NCBI RefSeq assembly: GCF_010686755.1
Contig: NZ_JAAGXA010000004.1
Span: 263,110-327,109 of the forward strand
Direction: 5' to 3'
Origin: Nocardioides zeae
Lineage (GTDB): Bacteria > Actinomycetota > Actinomycetes > Propionibacteriales > Nocardioidaceae
DNA: 64,000 nucleotides
The notes under the pieces were generated by a model, which saw nothing but the letters and a program-made list of their open reading frames with translations, had not been told where the DNA came from and ran no database searches. Positions 41,526 through 50,504 of this stretch are shown one piece after another. A program made the translations under genes and the position numbers. The stretch's first letter is position 1, and every line of letters begins with the position of its first letter.

Positions 41526-43475
41526 TCACACCGCGTCCCGCCACGCCTTCTCGCGCAGCAGCCGGAGGCCGTTGAGGGCGACGACGATCGTCGACCCCTC
41601 GTGGCCCGCGACGCCGAGCGGGAGCGGCAGGGTGGCGACGAGGTCCCACGTCACGAGCACGACGATGACGGTGGCCGCGAAGGCCAGGTTGGCCCGCACG
41701 ACCCGTTCGGCGCGGCGTCCGAGCGCGACCGCCCGGGGGAGCGCCGTCAGGTCGTCGCGCACGAGGACGACGTCCGAGGTCCGGGTGGCGAGGTCCGAGC
41801 CGCTGCGTCCCATCGCGACACCGACGTGGGCCGTCGCCATCGCTGGTGCGTCGTTGATGCCGTCGCCGACGAGCGCGACCCGGCGGCCAGCGTCCTGGAG
41901 GTCCCGGACGGCCCCCGCCTTCTCCGCGGGCAGGAGGCCCGCCCGCACCTCGGTGATGCCCGTGCGGCGGGCGAGCGCGGATGCCGCCGCCGGGTTGTCG
42001 CCCGTCAGCAGCACCGGTTCGCGGCCGGTGAGCGCGCCGAGCGCGGCGACGGCCGCGGGGGCCTCGGGTCGCAGGCGGTCGGCCAGCGCGAGCACGCCCT
42101 GCGGTCGCCCGTCGACCACCACGACGACGGCCGTGCGGCCCGCCTCCTCGTGGGCGGCAACGGCCTCGGTGGCGGCGACCTCCAGCCCGCGGGGTGCGAC
42201 GACCTCGACGACGCGACCGTCGACGGTCGCCCGCACGCCGCGCCCGGGGCTGGCGACGAAGTCGGTGGCGAGGGGTACGGCGATGGCTCGCTCCGCGGCG
42301 TACCGCACCACCGCCCAGCCCACCGGGTGCTCGCTGCCCCGCTCGGCGGCCGCGGCGAGCGCGAGGAGGTCGTCCTCACCGGCCGCCCCGTCGAGGCGGG
42401 TGACGGCCACGACCTCGGGAGCGCCGAGGGTGAGCGTGCCGGTCTTGTCGAAGGCGACCCGGTCGACCTGCGCGAGCCGCTCGAGGGCGACGGCCGACTT
42501 GAGCAGCACGCCGTGACGCCCGGCGTTCGCCATGACGGCGAGCAGGGGCGGCATGGTCGCCAGGACGATGGCGCAGGGCGAGGCGACGATCATGAACGTC
42601 ATCGCGCGCAGGAGGGTGGGCTCGAAGGCGGCGCCGAGGGCGAGGGGCACCCCGAGGAGCAGGAGGGTCGCGACGACGACCACGACGGCGTAGCGCTGCT
42701 CGACCCGCTCGATGAACAGCTGGGTGCGGGCCTTGGTCGCCGAGGCCTCCTCGACCATCGCCACGATGCGGGCGACCACGGACTCCGCGGCGGCCTTCCC
42801 GACCTGGACGGTCAGCACCCCGGCGCCGTTGACCGTGCCGGCGAAGACCGGGGTGCCCGGTGCCGCAGCCACGGGGAGCGGCTCCCCGGTGATGGAGGCC
42901 TGGTCGACGTCGGACGCTCCGTCGACGACCGTCCCGTCGGCGCCGATGCGGTCGCCCGGTCGCACGCGCACGAGATCCCCGGGCGCGAGGTCGGCGGTGT
43001 CGACGACCTCCTCCGTGCCGTCGGCGCGAAGCCGCGTCGCGCGCTCGGGGGCGAGGTCGAGGAGGGCGCGGACGGAGTCCTGGGTACGGCGCGTGGCGAT
43101 CGCCTCGAGGGCTCCTGAGGTCGCGAAGATGACGATGAGCAGCGCGCCGTCGAAGACCTGGCCGATGGACGCGGCGGCGAGGGCGGCGACGACCATGAGG
43201 ACGTCGACGTCGAGGGTGCGCTCCCGCAGCGCCTGCAGCCCGGCGAGCGTCGGCTCCCAGCCGCCGGTGACGTAGCAGCCCAGGTAGAGCGACCAGGCGA
43301 GCCAGGTCGGCCCCCCGGCGAGGTCGACGACGCCGCCGAGGGCGAAGAGCACGGTGGCGGCCGTCGCCCAGCGTGCCTCGGCGACCTGCCAGGCCGTCCG
43401 GTGGAGGGGTGTCGGGCCCGGGAGGGTGCGCGCCGACGTCGTCGGGCCGGCGGGTGGGAGGGTCGTGCTGTGCAT
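41526..43475 (-). CDS. P1B-4-type heavy-metal transporting ATPase
   Basis: A 649-aa metal pump without an N-terminal metal-binding domain. It has TGE (196-198), the transmembrane SPC motif (299-301, in place of CPC), the phosphorylation site DKTGT (343-347), GDGINDAP, and HEGST (625-629) in the last helix. SPC plus HEG[GS]T marks the P1B-4 group (CtpD/CoaT), which exports Co, Zn or Fe. The ATG at 43475 is 7 nt after a TAATAG -10-like hexamer, so the message may be leaderless. It is divergent from its likely ArsR regulator. Confidence 0.92.
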   Translation of the reverse strand: MHSTTLPPAGPTTSARTLPGPTPLHRTAWQVAEARWATAATVLFALGGVVDLAGGPTWLAWSLYLGCYVTGGWEPTLAGLQALRERTLDVDVLMVVAALAAASIGQVFDGALLIVIFATSGALEAIATRRTQDSVRALLDLAPERATRLRADGTEEVVDTADLAPGDLVRVRPGDRIGADGTVVDGASDVDQASITGEPLPVAAAPGTPVFAGTVNGAGVLTVQVGKAAAESVVARIVAMVEEASATKARTQLFIERVEQRYAVVVVVATLLLLGVPLALGAAFEPTLLRAMTFMIVASPCAIVLATMPPLLAVMANAGRHGVLLKSAVALERLAQVDRVAFDKTGTLTLGAPEVVAVTRLDGAAGEDDLLALAAAAERGSEHPVGWAVVRYAAERAIAVPLATDFVASPGRGVRATVDGRVVEVVAPRGLEVAATEAVAAHEEAGRTAVVVVVDGRPQGVLALADRLRPEAPAAVAALGALTGREPVLLTGDNPAAASALARRTGITEVRAGLLPAEKAGAVRDLQDAGRRVALVGDGINDAPAMATAHVGVAMGRSGSDLATRTSDVVLVRDDLTALPRAVALGRRAERVVRANLAFAATVIVVLVTWDLVATLPLPLGVAGHEGSTIVVALNGLRLLREKAWRDAV

Positions 43476-43528
43476 GCCCGAACTATTACATGAATATGTC
43501 TGCATGTGTGACGGGCTATGCTCCGCGG
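43476..43528. promoter_or_regulatory. Divergent leaderless promoters and metal-regulator operator
   Basis: The sequence ACATGAATATGTCTGCATGT (43488-43507) holds the inverted ACATG/CATGT pair typical of ArsR/SmtB operators. A TATGCT hexamer at 43516-43521 serves the GTG at 43529, and TAATAG on the other strand serves the ATPase ATG; both are about 7 nt from the start codon. Confidence 0.6.
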
Positions 43529-43891
43529 GTGGGCCATGGAATCGACGACCGCCCGTCGCGCGCGCGGCTCGACCCCGCGACGGCGAAGTCGGTGGCCGCG
43601 ACCCTGCAGGCCCTCGCCACGCCGAGCCGGCTGCTCATCCTCGCCAACCTGCAGGAGGGGCCGATGACCGTCGGCGACCTCGTCGCCGCCGTCGGGATGG
43701 AGCAGCCCGCGGTCTCCCACCAGCTGCGCCTGCTGCGCACGATGGGGCTCGTGGAGTCCGAGCGCCGCGGACGCCACGTGATCTACACGCTCTTCGACAA
43801 CCACCTGTCGGAGCTGATCGACCAGGCGATCTTCCACGCCGAGCACCTCGGCGCCGCGCCCCGAACGCGTGGGGACGACGAGCCGGCCTGA
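43529..43891 (+). CDS. ArsR/SmtB family metal-responsive regulator
   Basis: A 120-aa winged-helix repressor: ATLQALATPSRLLILANLQEG, then MTVGDLVAAVGMEQPAVSHQLRLLRTMGLVESERRGRHVIYTL is the DNA-binding region. A C-terminal HLSELIDQAIFHAEH helix with several His/Asp/Glu resembles the alpha-5 metal site of NmtR/CzrA-type sensors. Earlier ATGs would put the operator within the gene, so the GTG at 43529, just after a -10 hexamer, is preferred. It probably releases the ATPase promoter when metal is in excess. Confidence 0.85.
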   Translation: MGHGIDDRPSRARLDPATAKSVAATLQALATPSRLLILANLQEGPMTVGDLVAAVGMEQPAVSHQLRLLRTMGLVESERRGRHVIYTLFDNHLSELIDQAIFHAEHLGAAPRTRGDDEPA

Positions 43892-43895
43892 CCCA

Positions 43896-43974
43896 GCGCC
43901 GAGTTGTCACGTACGCCGCGATCGCGGAGGGGGCGCCGCGGCGTACGTGACAACTCGGCGGACCCCCAGGCGCC
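43896..43974. repeat. 79-bp element, family 4, copy 2 (right of the metal cassette)
   Basis: Starts 4 bp after the ArsR stop. Arms of over 20 bp (GCCGAGTTGTCACGTACGCC and complement) form a long hairpin. It is in the same orientation as copy 1 at 41447-41525, so the ATPase-ArsR pair sits precisely between direct repeats. Confidence 0.85.
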
Positions 43975-44059
43975 ACACCACGCCCCGGTGCAGTCGCCGG
44001 GGAGACCAGGTGTGACGTGCGCTACCGGGCGGTACGCTTCGCGGTCGGAGGGAGGGCCG

Positions 44060-45280
44060 ATGCAGAGGACGCGACGCGCCGCGGCGGCAGCCGCGCTGGC
44101 GGTCACCGTCGTGCTCGCCGGGTGCACGGCCGAGCCCGTCGAGGACGAGGTCGAGGGTGCCGCGGCGGACACGACGACCGAGCCCGCCGCCCCGGCGCAG
44201 GGGGGCATCGCCGCCGACGACCCCCGGATCGAGCAGATGGCCGAGCACGCCACCGACGCGCCCGGGGAGCTGACGGAGCCGCTCCTGGGCGCCGACATGC
44301 TGATCTCCTCCACCGACGAGCTCGACGACGAGACGATCGCGGCCATCCGGGACCTCCCGGGCGTCGAGGCCGCGGAGCCGATCGGGCTCGCCCAGATCCC
44401 GGTCCAGGACCAGGTGCTGACGGTCGCGGCGGTCGACCCCGCGACGTACCGGCGCTTCACCCCCGCCGAGAGCGCCCAGCTGCTCGACGTCTGGACCCGG
44501 GTCGCGGCCGGCGAGATCGCCGTGCCCAGCGACGTCGGAGAGACGCTGCGTGACGACGAGGGCTACCTCCGCCTCGGCAACGAGGACGGGGCGCCCGACC
44601 TGCACGTCGGTGCGCTGGCCCCGCAGGTCACCCGGGTGCAGGGCGTCGTCAACAAGAGCTGGGGCGAGTCCCTCGGCATCCCGGGCGACAACGCGCTGCT
44701 CATCGCGACCGGGTCGGCGTCGCCGCAGGAGGTCCGCCCGGCCCTGCAGGAGCTGGCCGGCGACGGCGCCTCGGTGCAGGTGCTCGGCCCCGACCTCGAC
44801 ATCTCCGTGCAGCAGACGGCCGTGCTGACCGGCGGCTCGGTGGCCGCGGAGGTCGGCACGTTCAACTACCAGGTGCTGTCCGGCGGTCGCATCGCGCCCG
44901 ACCCGGCCTGGGTCGAGGAGAACATCCGCACCCAGCAGGTGCCGATCCTCGGCACGGTCACGTGCCACAAGGTGATGCTCCCGCAGCTGGAGGCCGCGCT
45001 GCGCGAGATCGTGGAGCGCGGGCTGGCGGACAAGATCAACCCGGACGAGTACGGCGGGTGCTACTACCCCCGCTTCATCGCCAACACGACGCAGCCCTCG
45101 TTGCACTCGTTCGGCATCGCGCTCGACCTCAACGTGCCCGGCAACGGCCGCGGCACCGTCGGCGAGATCGACCGGTCGGTGGTGCAGATCTTCAAGAAGT
45201 GGGGCTTCGCGTGGGGCGGCGACTGGGGCTGGACCGACCCCATGCACTTCGAGATGTCCCAGCTCGTCGAGGCGCGCTGA
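44060..45280 (+). CDS. Secreted lipoprotein with M15 peptidase domain
   Basis: A 406-aa lipoprotein: basic N-terminus, hydrophobic stretch and lipobox VLAGC (Cys at about 22). The middle (60-270) is unassigned. The C-terminal 140 residues are a zinc-dependent D-alanyl-D-alanine carboxypeptidase/endolysin-like domain of family M15C, with SLHSFGIALDLNV (His and Asp ligands) and TDPMHFEM (final His). It likely trims peptidoglycan stem peptides outside the membrane. A GGAGGGAGG site precedes the ATG. Confidence 0.87.
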   Translation: MQRTRRAAAAAALAVTVVLAGCTAEPVEDEVEGAAADTTTEPAAPAQGGIAADDPRIEQMAEHATDAPGELTEPLLGADMLISSTDELDDETIAAIRDLPGVEAAEPIGLAQIPVQDQVLTVAAVDPATYRRFTPAESAQLLDVWTRVAAGEIAVPSDVGETLRDDEGYLRLGNEDGAPDLHVGALAPQVTRVQGVVNKSWGESLGIPGDNALLIATGSASPQEVRPALQELAGDGASVQVLGPDLDISVQQTAVLTGGSVAAEVGTFNYQVLSGGRIAPDPAWVEENIRTQQVPILGTVTCHKVMLPQLEAALREIVERGLADKINPDEYGGCYYPRFIANTTQPSLHSFGIALDLNVPGNGRGTVGEIDRSVVQIFKKWGFAWGGDWGWTDPMHFEMSQLVEAR

Positions 45281-45325
45281 CCGCCCCTCTCCCCACCCCG
45301 AGCGTTCGCTCGGTAGCGTGCCCCC

Positions 45326-46297
45326 ATGCGCGCAGCCACCGTGACCTCGTTGACCGGACCCGACGACGTACGGGTCGGTGACCTCCCCGACCCGGAGCCC
45401 GGTCCGGGCGACGTGCTCATCGCGGTGCACGCCGCGGGCATCTCCTTCCCCGACCTGCTGCTGAGCCGGGGGCAGTACCAGCTGCGCCCCGAGCTGCCGT
45501 TCGCCGTCGGCACCGACGTCGCCGGCACCGTCGTCAGCGCGCCGGAGGGCTCCGGCCTCCAGCCGGGCCAGCGCGTCGTGGCGGCCGCCGGCTCGGGCTC
45601 CGCGGCCGAGCTGTTCGTCGCCCCCGCGGCGATGGTGCTGCCCCTGCCCGACGAGGTGGGGTACGACGCGGGAGCCGCCCTCGTCATGAACTACCTGACC
45701 GCCCACTTCGCCCTGCTGCGTCGCGGTGGCATGCGGGCCGGGGACACGGTGCTGGTGCACGGCGCGTCGGGCGGCGTCGGCACGGCGAGCATCCAGGTCG
45801 CGAAGGCCTGGGGCGCCCGGCCGATCGCCGTCGTCTCGACGGAGGAGAAGGCGGAGGTCGCGCGTGCGGCCGGCGCCGAGGACGTCGTCCTGCTCGACGG
45901 CTTCAAGGACGCCGTGAAGGAGCTGACGGGCGGTCGCGGGGTCGACCTCGTCGTCGACGTCGTCGGTGGTGACGTCTTCCTCGACTCGGTGCGCTCGCTG
46001 GCGCCCGAGGGGCGCCTGCTCGTCATCGGCTTCGCGGCCGGCCAGGGCATCCCCGAGATCAAGGTCAACCGCCTGCTGCTCACCAACACCGACGTGCGCG
46101 GCGTCGGCTGGGGCGAGCACATCCGCCGCAACCCGGGCTACCTCGCCGAGCAGTGGGCCGAGCTGCTGCCCCACCTGCGCAGCGGCGTCATCGACCCGCC
46201 GATCGGCGCGACGTATCCGCTCGAGGAGACCGCCCAGGCGCTCCGCGACCTCGACGAGCGCCGTGCGACCGGCAAGCTCGTGGTGCACGTCCGCTGA
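45326..46297 (+). CDS. NADPH:quinone oxidoreductase (MDR superfamily, zinc-free type)
   Basis: A 323-aa medium-chain reductase. The N-terminal GroES-like domain contains GISFPDLLLSRGQYQLRPELPFAVGTDVAGTV, and the Rossmann domain has VLVHGASGGVGTASIQVAKAWGA for NADPH. The zinc-binding cysteines of alcohol dehydrogenases are absent, so it belongs to the quinone reductase (QOR) group. It reduces quinones or related enones; the substrate is unknown. It is a single gene between two peptidase genes. Confidence 0.9.
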   Translation: MRAATVTSLTGPDDVRVGDLPDPEPGPGDVLIAVHAAGISFPDLLLSRGQYQLRPELPFAVGTDVAGTVVSAPEGSGLQPGQRVVAAAGSGSAAELFVAPAAMVLPLPDEVGYDAGAALVMNYLTAHFALLRRGGMRAGDTVLVHGASGGVGTASIQVAKAWGARPIAVVSTEEKAEVARAAGAEDVVLLDGFKDAVKELTGGRGVDLVVDVVGGDVFLDSVRSLAPEGRLLVIGFAAGQGIPEIKVNRLLLTNTDVRGVGWGEHIRRNPGYLAEQWAELLPHLRSGVIDPPIGATYPLEETAQALRDLDERRATGKLVVHVR

Positions 46298-46379
46298 GAC
46301 GACCTCCCCGACGACCCGCGCCACGACCTGCCCGGGTCGTGGGGGCGCTCGCGCCCAGCACCGTCCTAGGGTGATCCCC

Positions 46380-48368
46380 GTGACGATGCTCGATGCAGCC
46401 CGCGAGGGCATGGACCTGTCCGTGCGCCCGACCGACGACCTCTTCGGTCACGTCAACGGCCGGTGGCTGGCGACGGCCGCGATCCCCGACGACCGCTCCA
46501 GCTGGGGTCCGTTCGTGGCGCTGGCCGACGCGGCGGAGGAGCAGGTGCGCGCCATCGTCGAGGCCCACGCCGCCTCCGACCCGGCGGACCTGGAGGGTGA
46601 CGCGTCGCGGATCAGCGCGCTCTACCGCTCCTTCATGGACACCGAGGCCATCGCGGCGAAGGGGCTCGCCCCCGTGGAGCCCTACCTCCACGCCGTCGCG
46701 GGCCTGCGGGACCTCCGCGAGCTGGCCGCGCTGGTGGGCGAGCTCGAGCGCGTCGGCGGCACGGGCTTCTTCGGGTCCTACGTCAACACCGACGCGGGCG
46801 ACTCGGAGCGCTACCTCTTCCACGTCTACCAGGGCGGCCTCGGCCTGCCCGACGAGTCGTACTACCGCGAGGAGCGCTTCGCCGAGACGGTGGAGAAGTA
46901 CGTCGCATACCTGACCCGGTTGTTCACGCTGGCCGGTCAGGAGAACCCGGCGGAGGCGGCCGAGACGGTCCTCGCCCTCGACCGGCGCCTGGCCCACGGC
47001 CACTGGGAGCGGGCGGCCACCCGCGACATCCAGAAGACCTACAACCTGCTCACCCTCGCCGACCTCGTCGAGCTGTGCCCCGAGTTCGACTGGGAGGTCT
47101 ACGCGCGCAACCTGTCGGGGGCCGCGTCGGGCGCCGAGGACCTGCTCGCCGAGGTCGTCGTCAAGCAGCCGTCCTACCTCGAGCACCTCGCGGGCGTGCT
47201 CCGCGCCGTACCGATCGAGAGCTGGCGGCTGTGGCTGACGGCGCGGGTGCTGCGGGCGTTCGCGGCGTACCTCACCGACGACCTCGCCGAGACCAACTTC
47301 GACTTCTACGGCCGCACCCTGTCGGGCACGCCCGAGCTGCGGGCGCGCTGGAAGCGGGGCATCTCGTTCGTCGAGGGTGCCGTCGGGGAGGCGGTGGGCC
47401 GGGAGTACGTCGCGCGCCACTTCCCGCCCGTCGCGAAGGAGATGATGGACGACCTGGTCGCGAACCTGGTCGAGGCCTACCGCCGCTCCATCCGCACGCT
47501 CGACTGGATGACGGACGAGACCAAGGAGCGCGCGCTCGAGAAGCTCGGCCAGTTCGTGCCGAAGATCGGCTACCCGCAGACGTGGCGCGACTACTCCGCG
47601 CTCGTCGTGGTGCCCGACGACCTCGTCGACAACGTGGCCGCCGTCGCCGCGTTCGAGACCGACCGGCAGCTCGCGAAGATCGGTGCGCCGGTCGACCGCG
47701 ACGAGTGGCTGATGCTGCCGCAGACGGTCAACGCCTACTACAACCCGGGCACCAACGAGATCTGCTTCCCGGCCGCGATCCTGCAGCCGCCGTTCTTCTC
47801 GCCCGACGCCGACCCGGCGGAGAACTACGGCGGGATCGGCGCCGTCATCGGCCACGAGATCGGTCACGGCTTCGACGACCAGGGCTCGCAGTACGACGGC
47901 CGCGGCAACCTCCGCGACTGGTGGACCCAGGCGGACCGGGAGGCCTTCGACGCGAAGAGCCAGGCGCTGGTGGCGCAGTACGACGCGTTCAGCCCCCGCA
48001 ACCTGCCCGACGAGCACGTCAACGGGTCCCTGACCGTCGGCGAGAACATCGGCGACCTCGGCGGACTGACGATCGGCCACAAGGCCTACCTGATCTCGCT
48101 GGGTCTCGACCCCGAGGGCGGTCCGACGACGGAGGTCGGCCCGGACGGGCTGACGGGCTCGCAGCGGCTCTTCCTGTCGTGGAGCCACGTGTGGCGCACC
48201 AAGCGGCGGATCGAGCAGGAGCGGCAGTACCTGACCATCGACCCGCACTCGCCGCCGGAGTTCCGCGCCAACATCGTGCGCAACCTCAGCGAGTTCCACG
48301 CCGCGTTCGGCACGCAGCCCGGCGACGGGCTGTGGCTCGACGAGGAGCAGCGCGTCCGGATCTGGTGA
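46380..48368 (+). CDS. M13 family zinc metallopeptidase (neprilysin/PepO type)
   Basis: A 662-aa endopeptidase. Family features run in order: DLFGHVNGRWLATAAIPDDRSSWGPF at the N-terminus, VNAYYNPGTNEICFPAAILQPPFF, the zinc motif HEIGH (492-496) and the third ligand Glu555 in GENIGDLGG. No signal peptide is seen, so it is probably cytoplasmic, as in mycobacterial Zmp1-like proteins that lack one. A TAGGGT hexamer 7 nt before the GTG suggests a leaderless message; an ATG two codons later is possible. Confidence 0.93.
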   Translation: MTMLDAAREGMDLSVRPTDDLFGHVNGRWLATAAIPDDRSSWGPFVALADAAEEQVRAIVEAHAASDPADLEGDASRISALYRSFMDTEAIAAKGLAPVEPYLHAVAGLRDLRELAALVGELERVGGTGFFGSYVNTDAGDSERYLFHVYQGGLGLPDESYYREERFAETVEKYVAYLTRLFTLAGQENPAEAAETVLALDRRLAHGHWERAATRDIQKTYNLLTLADLVELCPEFDWEVYARNLSGAASGAEDLLAEVVVKQPSYLEHLAGVLRAVPIESWRLWLTARVLRAFAAYLTDDLAETNFDFYGRTLSGTPELRARWKRGISFVEGAVGEAVGREYVARHFPPVAKEMMDDLVANLVEAYRRSIRTLDWMTDETKERALEKLGQFVPKIGYPQTWRDYSALVVVPDDLVDNVAAVAAFETDRQLAKIGAPVDRDEWLMLPQTVNAYYNPGTNEICFPAAILQPPFFSPDADPAENYGGIGAVIGHEIGHGFDDQGSQYDGRGNLRDWWTQADREAFDAKSQALVAQYDAFSPRNLPDEHVNGSLTVGENIGDLGGLTIGHKAYLISLGLDPEGGPTTEVGPDGLTGSQRLFLSWSHVWRTKRRIEQERQYLTIDPHSPPEFRANIVRNLSEFHAAFGTQPGDGLWLDEEQRVRIW

Positions 48369-48371
48369 CGC

Positions 48372-49244
48372 TCAGGCAGTTGCCTCGCGGATCAGCCCTG
48401 CGGTGCGCGCCATCGTCGCCTCGGCCCGCACCGGGTCCTCCGTCAGGAAGTAGTGGTCGACGCCGGGCGTCACGTCGTGCCACGCGAGGAGCCCGAGCTC
48501 GGCCAGGCGCGCGGCGTACCGGTCGCCCTCGGCGCGCAGCGTGTCCCGCTCGGCGGTGAGCACGACCGCCGGCGGCACGCCGGCGAGGTCGGCGGCGCGC
48601 AGCGGCGAGGCGTACGGCTCGGTGCGGCGCTCCGCGTCGGGGAAGTAGGCGCGGCGCACGAAGGCCCGCAGCTCCGGCGAGATCATGCCGCCGCGGGGCG
48701 GGTCGGCCGCGATGTCGAGGGCGGGCACGCCCAGCACCTGCAGCACGGGGGTGAACGAGCCGGCGTCGCGCGCCTGCAGGCAGACCGACGCGGCCAGGCC
48801 GCCGCCGGAGCTGAACCCGCCGACCGCCACGCGGGCCGGGTCGACTCCGAGCTGCTCGGCGCCCGCCCCCGCCACCCAGGCGGTGACGTCGTGGCACTGC
48901 TCCTGGGCGACCGGGTACGTCGCGCGTGGGGCCACGTCGAAGTCGACGGCCACCACGACGACGCCGGCGGTGGCCGCGACGTACCGGCACCACCAGTCGT
49001 CCATGCGCACGTGGCGCATGAGGAACGCGCCGCCGTGGAGGTGGACGAGGGCGCCCGCCGGGCCCGCCGCGGAGCCGCGCGGGGTGTGGACCAGCACCGG
49101 GACGGGGCCGTGACGGGTGGGCACCCGCAGGCGCCGCGGCCGGGGCAGCTCGGAGCCGGCGAAGCGCAGGCGGGTGCCGTAGCGCACCGTCAGGGGCGCG
49201 AGGAGCTGCCCGGCGCGGAGGCGGAGGCGGTCGGAGGGACGCAC
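48372..49244 (-). CDS. Alpha/beta hydrolase, hormone-sensitive lipase family
   Basis: About 290 aa. It has the HSL-family oxyanion motif HLHGGAF, the nucleophile elbow GFSSGGG, an ERDTL aspartate region and the closing GVDHYF with the catalytic His. These enzymes hydrolyse short-chain esters. The start is uncertain: the GTG at 49244 opens the conserved part, and no ribosome site is evident. Its stop lies 3 bp from the M13 peptidase stop (convergent). It is divergent from dps. Confidence 0.85.
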   Translation of the reverse strand: MRPSDRLRLRAGQLLAPLTVRYGTRLRFAGSELPRPRRLRVPTRHGPVPVLVHTPRGSAAGPAGALVHLHGGAFLMRHVRMDDWWCRYVAATAGVVVVAVDFDVAPRATYPVAQEQCHDVTAWVAGAGAEQLGVDPARVAVGGFSSGGGLAASVCLQARDAGSFTPVLQVLGVPALDIAADPPRGGMISPELRAFVRRAYFPDAERRTEPYASPLRAADLAGVPPAVVLTAERDTLRAEGDRYAARLAELGLLAWHDVTPGVDHYFLTEDPVRAEATMARTAGLIREATA

Positions 49245-49383
49245 GCCGGGGGTTCGGTGCGGACCGGGCCACGGATGGCCAGACCGCAGACCTGAACAGC
49301 GATCACCTCGCGCTTGTTGAGATTTTGGCGATGCGTGGCACGGTGGGGACCAACGCGTCATCCCCACCGACCAGGAGGACCCC

Positions 49384-49935
49384 ATGTCCGTGAAGTACAC
49401 CGTGCCCGGCCTCTCGACCGACCAGGTCACCGAGATCATCACGTCGCTGCAGAAGCGTCTGTCGGCCTACAACGACCTCCACCTCACGCTCAAGCACGTG
49501 CACTGGAACGTCGTCGGCCCGCACTTCATCGCCGTCCACGAGATGATCGACCCGCAGGTGGAGCTCGTCCGCGGGTACGCCGACGAGGTCGCCGAGCGGA
49601 TCGCCACCCTCGGCGGCTCGCCGCAGGGCACGCCCGGCGCCGTCATCAACGACCGCACGTGGGACGACTACTCGGTCGGCCGCGACACGGCGATCGCCCA
49701 CCTCGGCGCCCTCGACCTCGTCTACAACGGCGTCATCGAGGACAACCGCAAGGCCATCGAGCTGACCGGCGACCTCGACCCGATCACCGAGGACATGCTC
49801 ATCGGCGAGACCGCCGAGCTCGAGAAGTTCCAGTGGTTCGTGCGCGCGCACCTCGAGGACATCGGCGGCCGTCTCTCCACCTCCGGCGCCGGCTCCGAGT
49901 CCGCCGCCACCGACGCAGCGCGCGTCGAGGGCTGA
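49384..49935 (+). CDS. dps: DNA-binding ferritin-like protein (Dps)
   Basis: A 183-aa Dps/ferritin-like protein that stores iron and protects DNA under stress. The ferroxidase-site pattern is visible: LHLTLKHVHWNVVGPHFIAVHEMIDPQ and DEVAERIATLGGSPQGT, with a four-helix-bundle layout. A Ser/Ala-rich C-terminal tail follows the last helix. An AGGAGG site lies 7 nt before the ATG. The next gene (SRPBCC) starts 6 bp after its stop, so the two are co-transcribed. Confidence 0.93.
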   Translation: MSVKYTVPGLSTDQVTEIITSLQKRLSAYNDLHLTLKHVHWNVVGPHFIAVHEMIDPQVELVRGYADEVAERIATLGGSPQGTPGAVINDRTWDDYSVGRDTAIAHLGALDLVYNGVIEDNRKAIELTGDLDPITEDMLIGETAELEKFQWFVRAHLEDIGGRLSTSGAGSESAATDAARVEG

Positions 49936-49941
49936 TCCCGG

Positions 49942-50373
49942 ATGCAGATCACCCGCACGTTCGTCGTCGAGGCCGAGCTCCCCGCGATCCGCGACTACCT
50001 CGCCGACTTCTCCCACGCCACCGAGTGGGACCCCGGCACGGAGCGCTGCGAGCGACGCGACGCGGGCGACGTGCGGGTGGGCTCGACGTGGGACAACACG
50101 TCGAAGCTGGCGGGCATCTCCACCGAGCTCGTGTACGAGCTGGTGGAGCTCACGCCGACGTCGGTGGTGCTCCGCGGTGAGAACGACACCGCCACCGCGG
50201 AGGACCACCTGACGTTCGCCGAGGCCGGCGCCGGCCGGACGCAGGTGACCTACCAGGCGACGATCACGTTCAACGGCGTCGCGAAGCTGGCCGACCCGGC
50301 CGCGAAGCTGCTGTTCACCAAGGTCGCCGGCGAGGTCGTCGAGAACATCACCAACGTCGCCCGGACCCTCTGA
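49942..50373 (+). CDS. SRPBCC family protein
   Basis: A 143-aa START-like protein: VVEAELPAIRDYLADFSHATEWDPGTERCER is the usual N-terminal strand-helix pair, followed by a beta core and a C-terminal helix (AAKLLFTKVAGEVVENITNVAR). It belongs to the polyketide cyclase/dehydrase-like group with unknown ligand. Co-transcription with dps suggests a stress-related role (inference). It ends 21 bp before a 90-bp repeat. Confidence 0.82.
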   Translation: MQITRTFVVEAELPAIRDYLADFSHATEWDPGTERCERRDAGDVRVGSTWDNTSKLAGISTELVYELVELTPTSVVLRGENDTATAEDHLTFAEAGAGRTQVTYQATITFNGVAKLADPAAKLLFTKVAGEVVENITNVARTL

Positions 50374-50394
50374 GGGTCGGTTACGCTGCTTCGT

Positions 50395-50484
50395 CACTTT
50401 CCCCGGTCGACCGGGGAACACGCCGCTTCGACCATCAATGTTGATGGTCCAAGTGACACGTTCCCCGGTCGACCGGGGAAAGTT
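50395..50484. repeat. 90-bp triple-palindrome element, family 2, copy 2
   Basis: Same length and layout as 29841-29930: outer CCCCGGTCGACCGGGG palindromes and a central GACCATCAATGTTGATGGTC palindrome, with a few base changes (some compensated across the stem, such as AACGTT to AATGTT). It sits between the convergent SRPBCC and CopD/CtaG genes. Confidence 0.88.
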
Positions 50485-50504
50485 GCGTCCAGGCCCCACC
50501 GCCC

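Noticed and set aside
41447..43974. The two 79-bp repeats as a CRISPR array or integron attachment sites
   Set aside because: There are only two copies, 2.4 kb apart, with whole genes between them; no cas or integrase gene is nearby.
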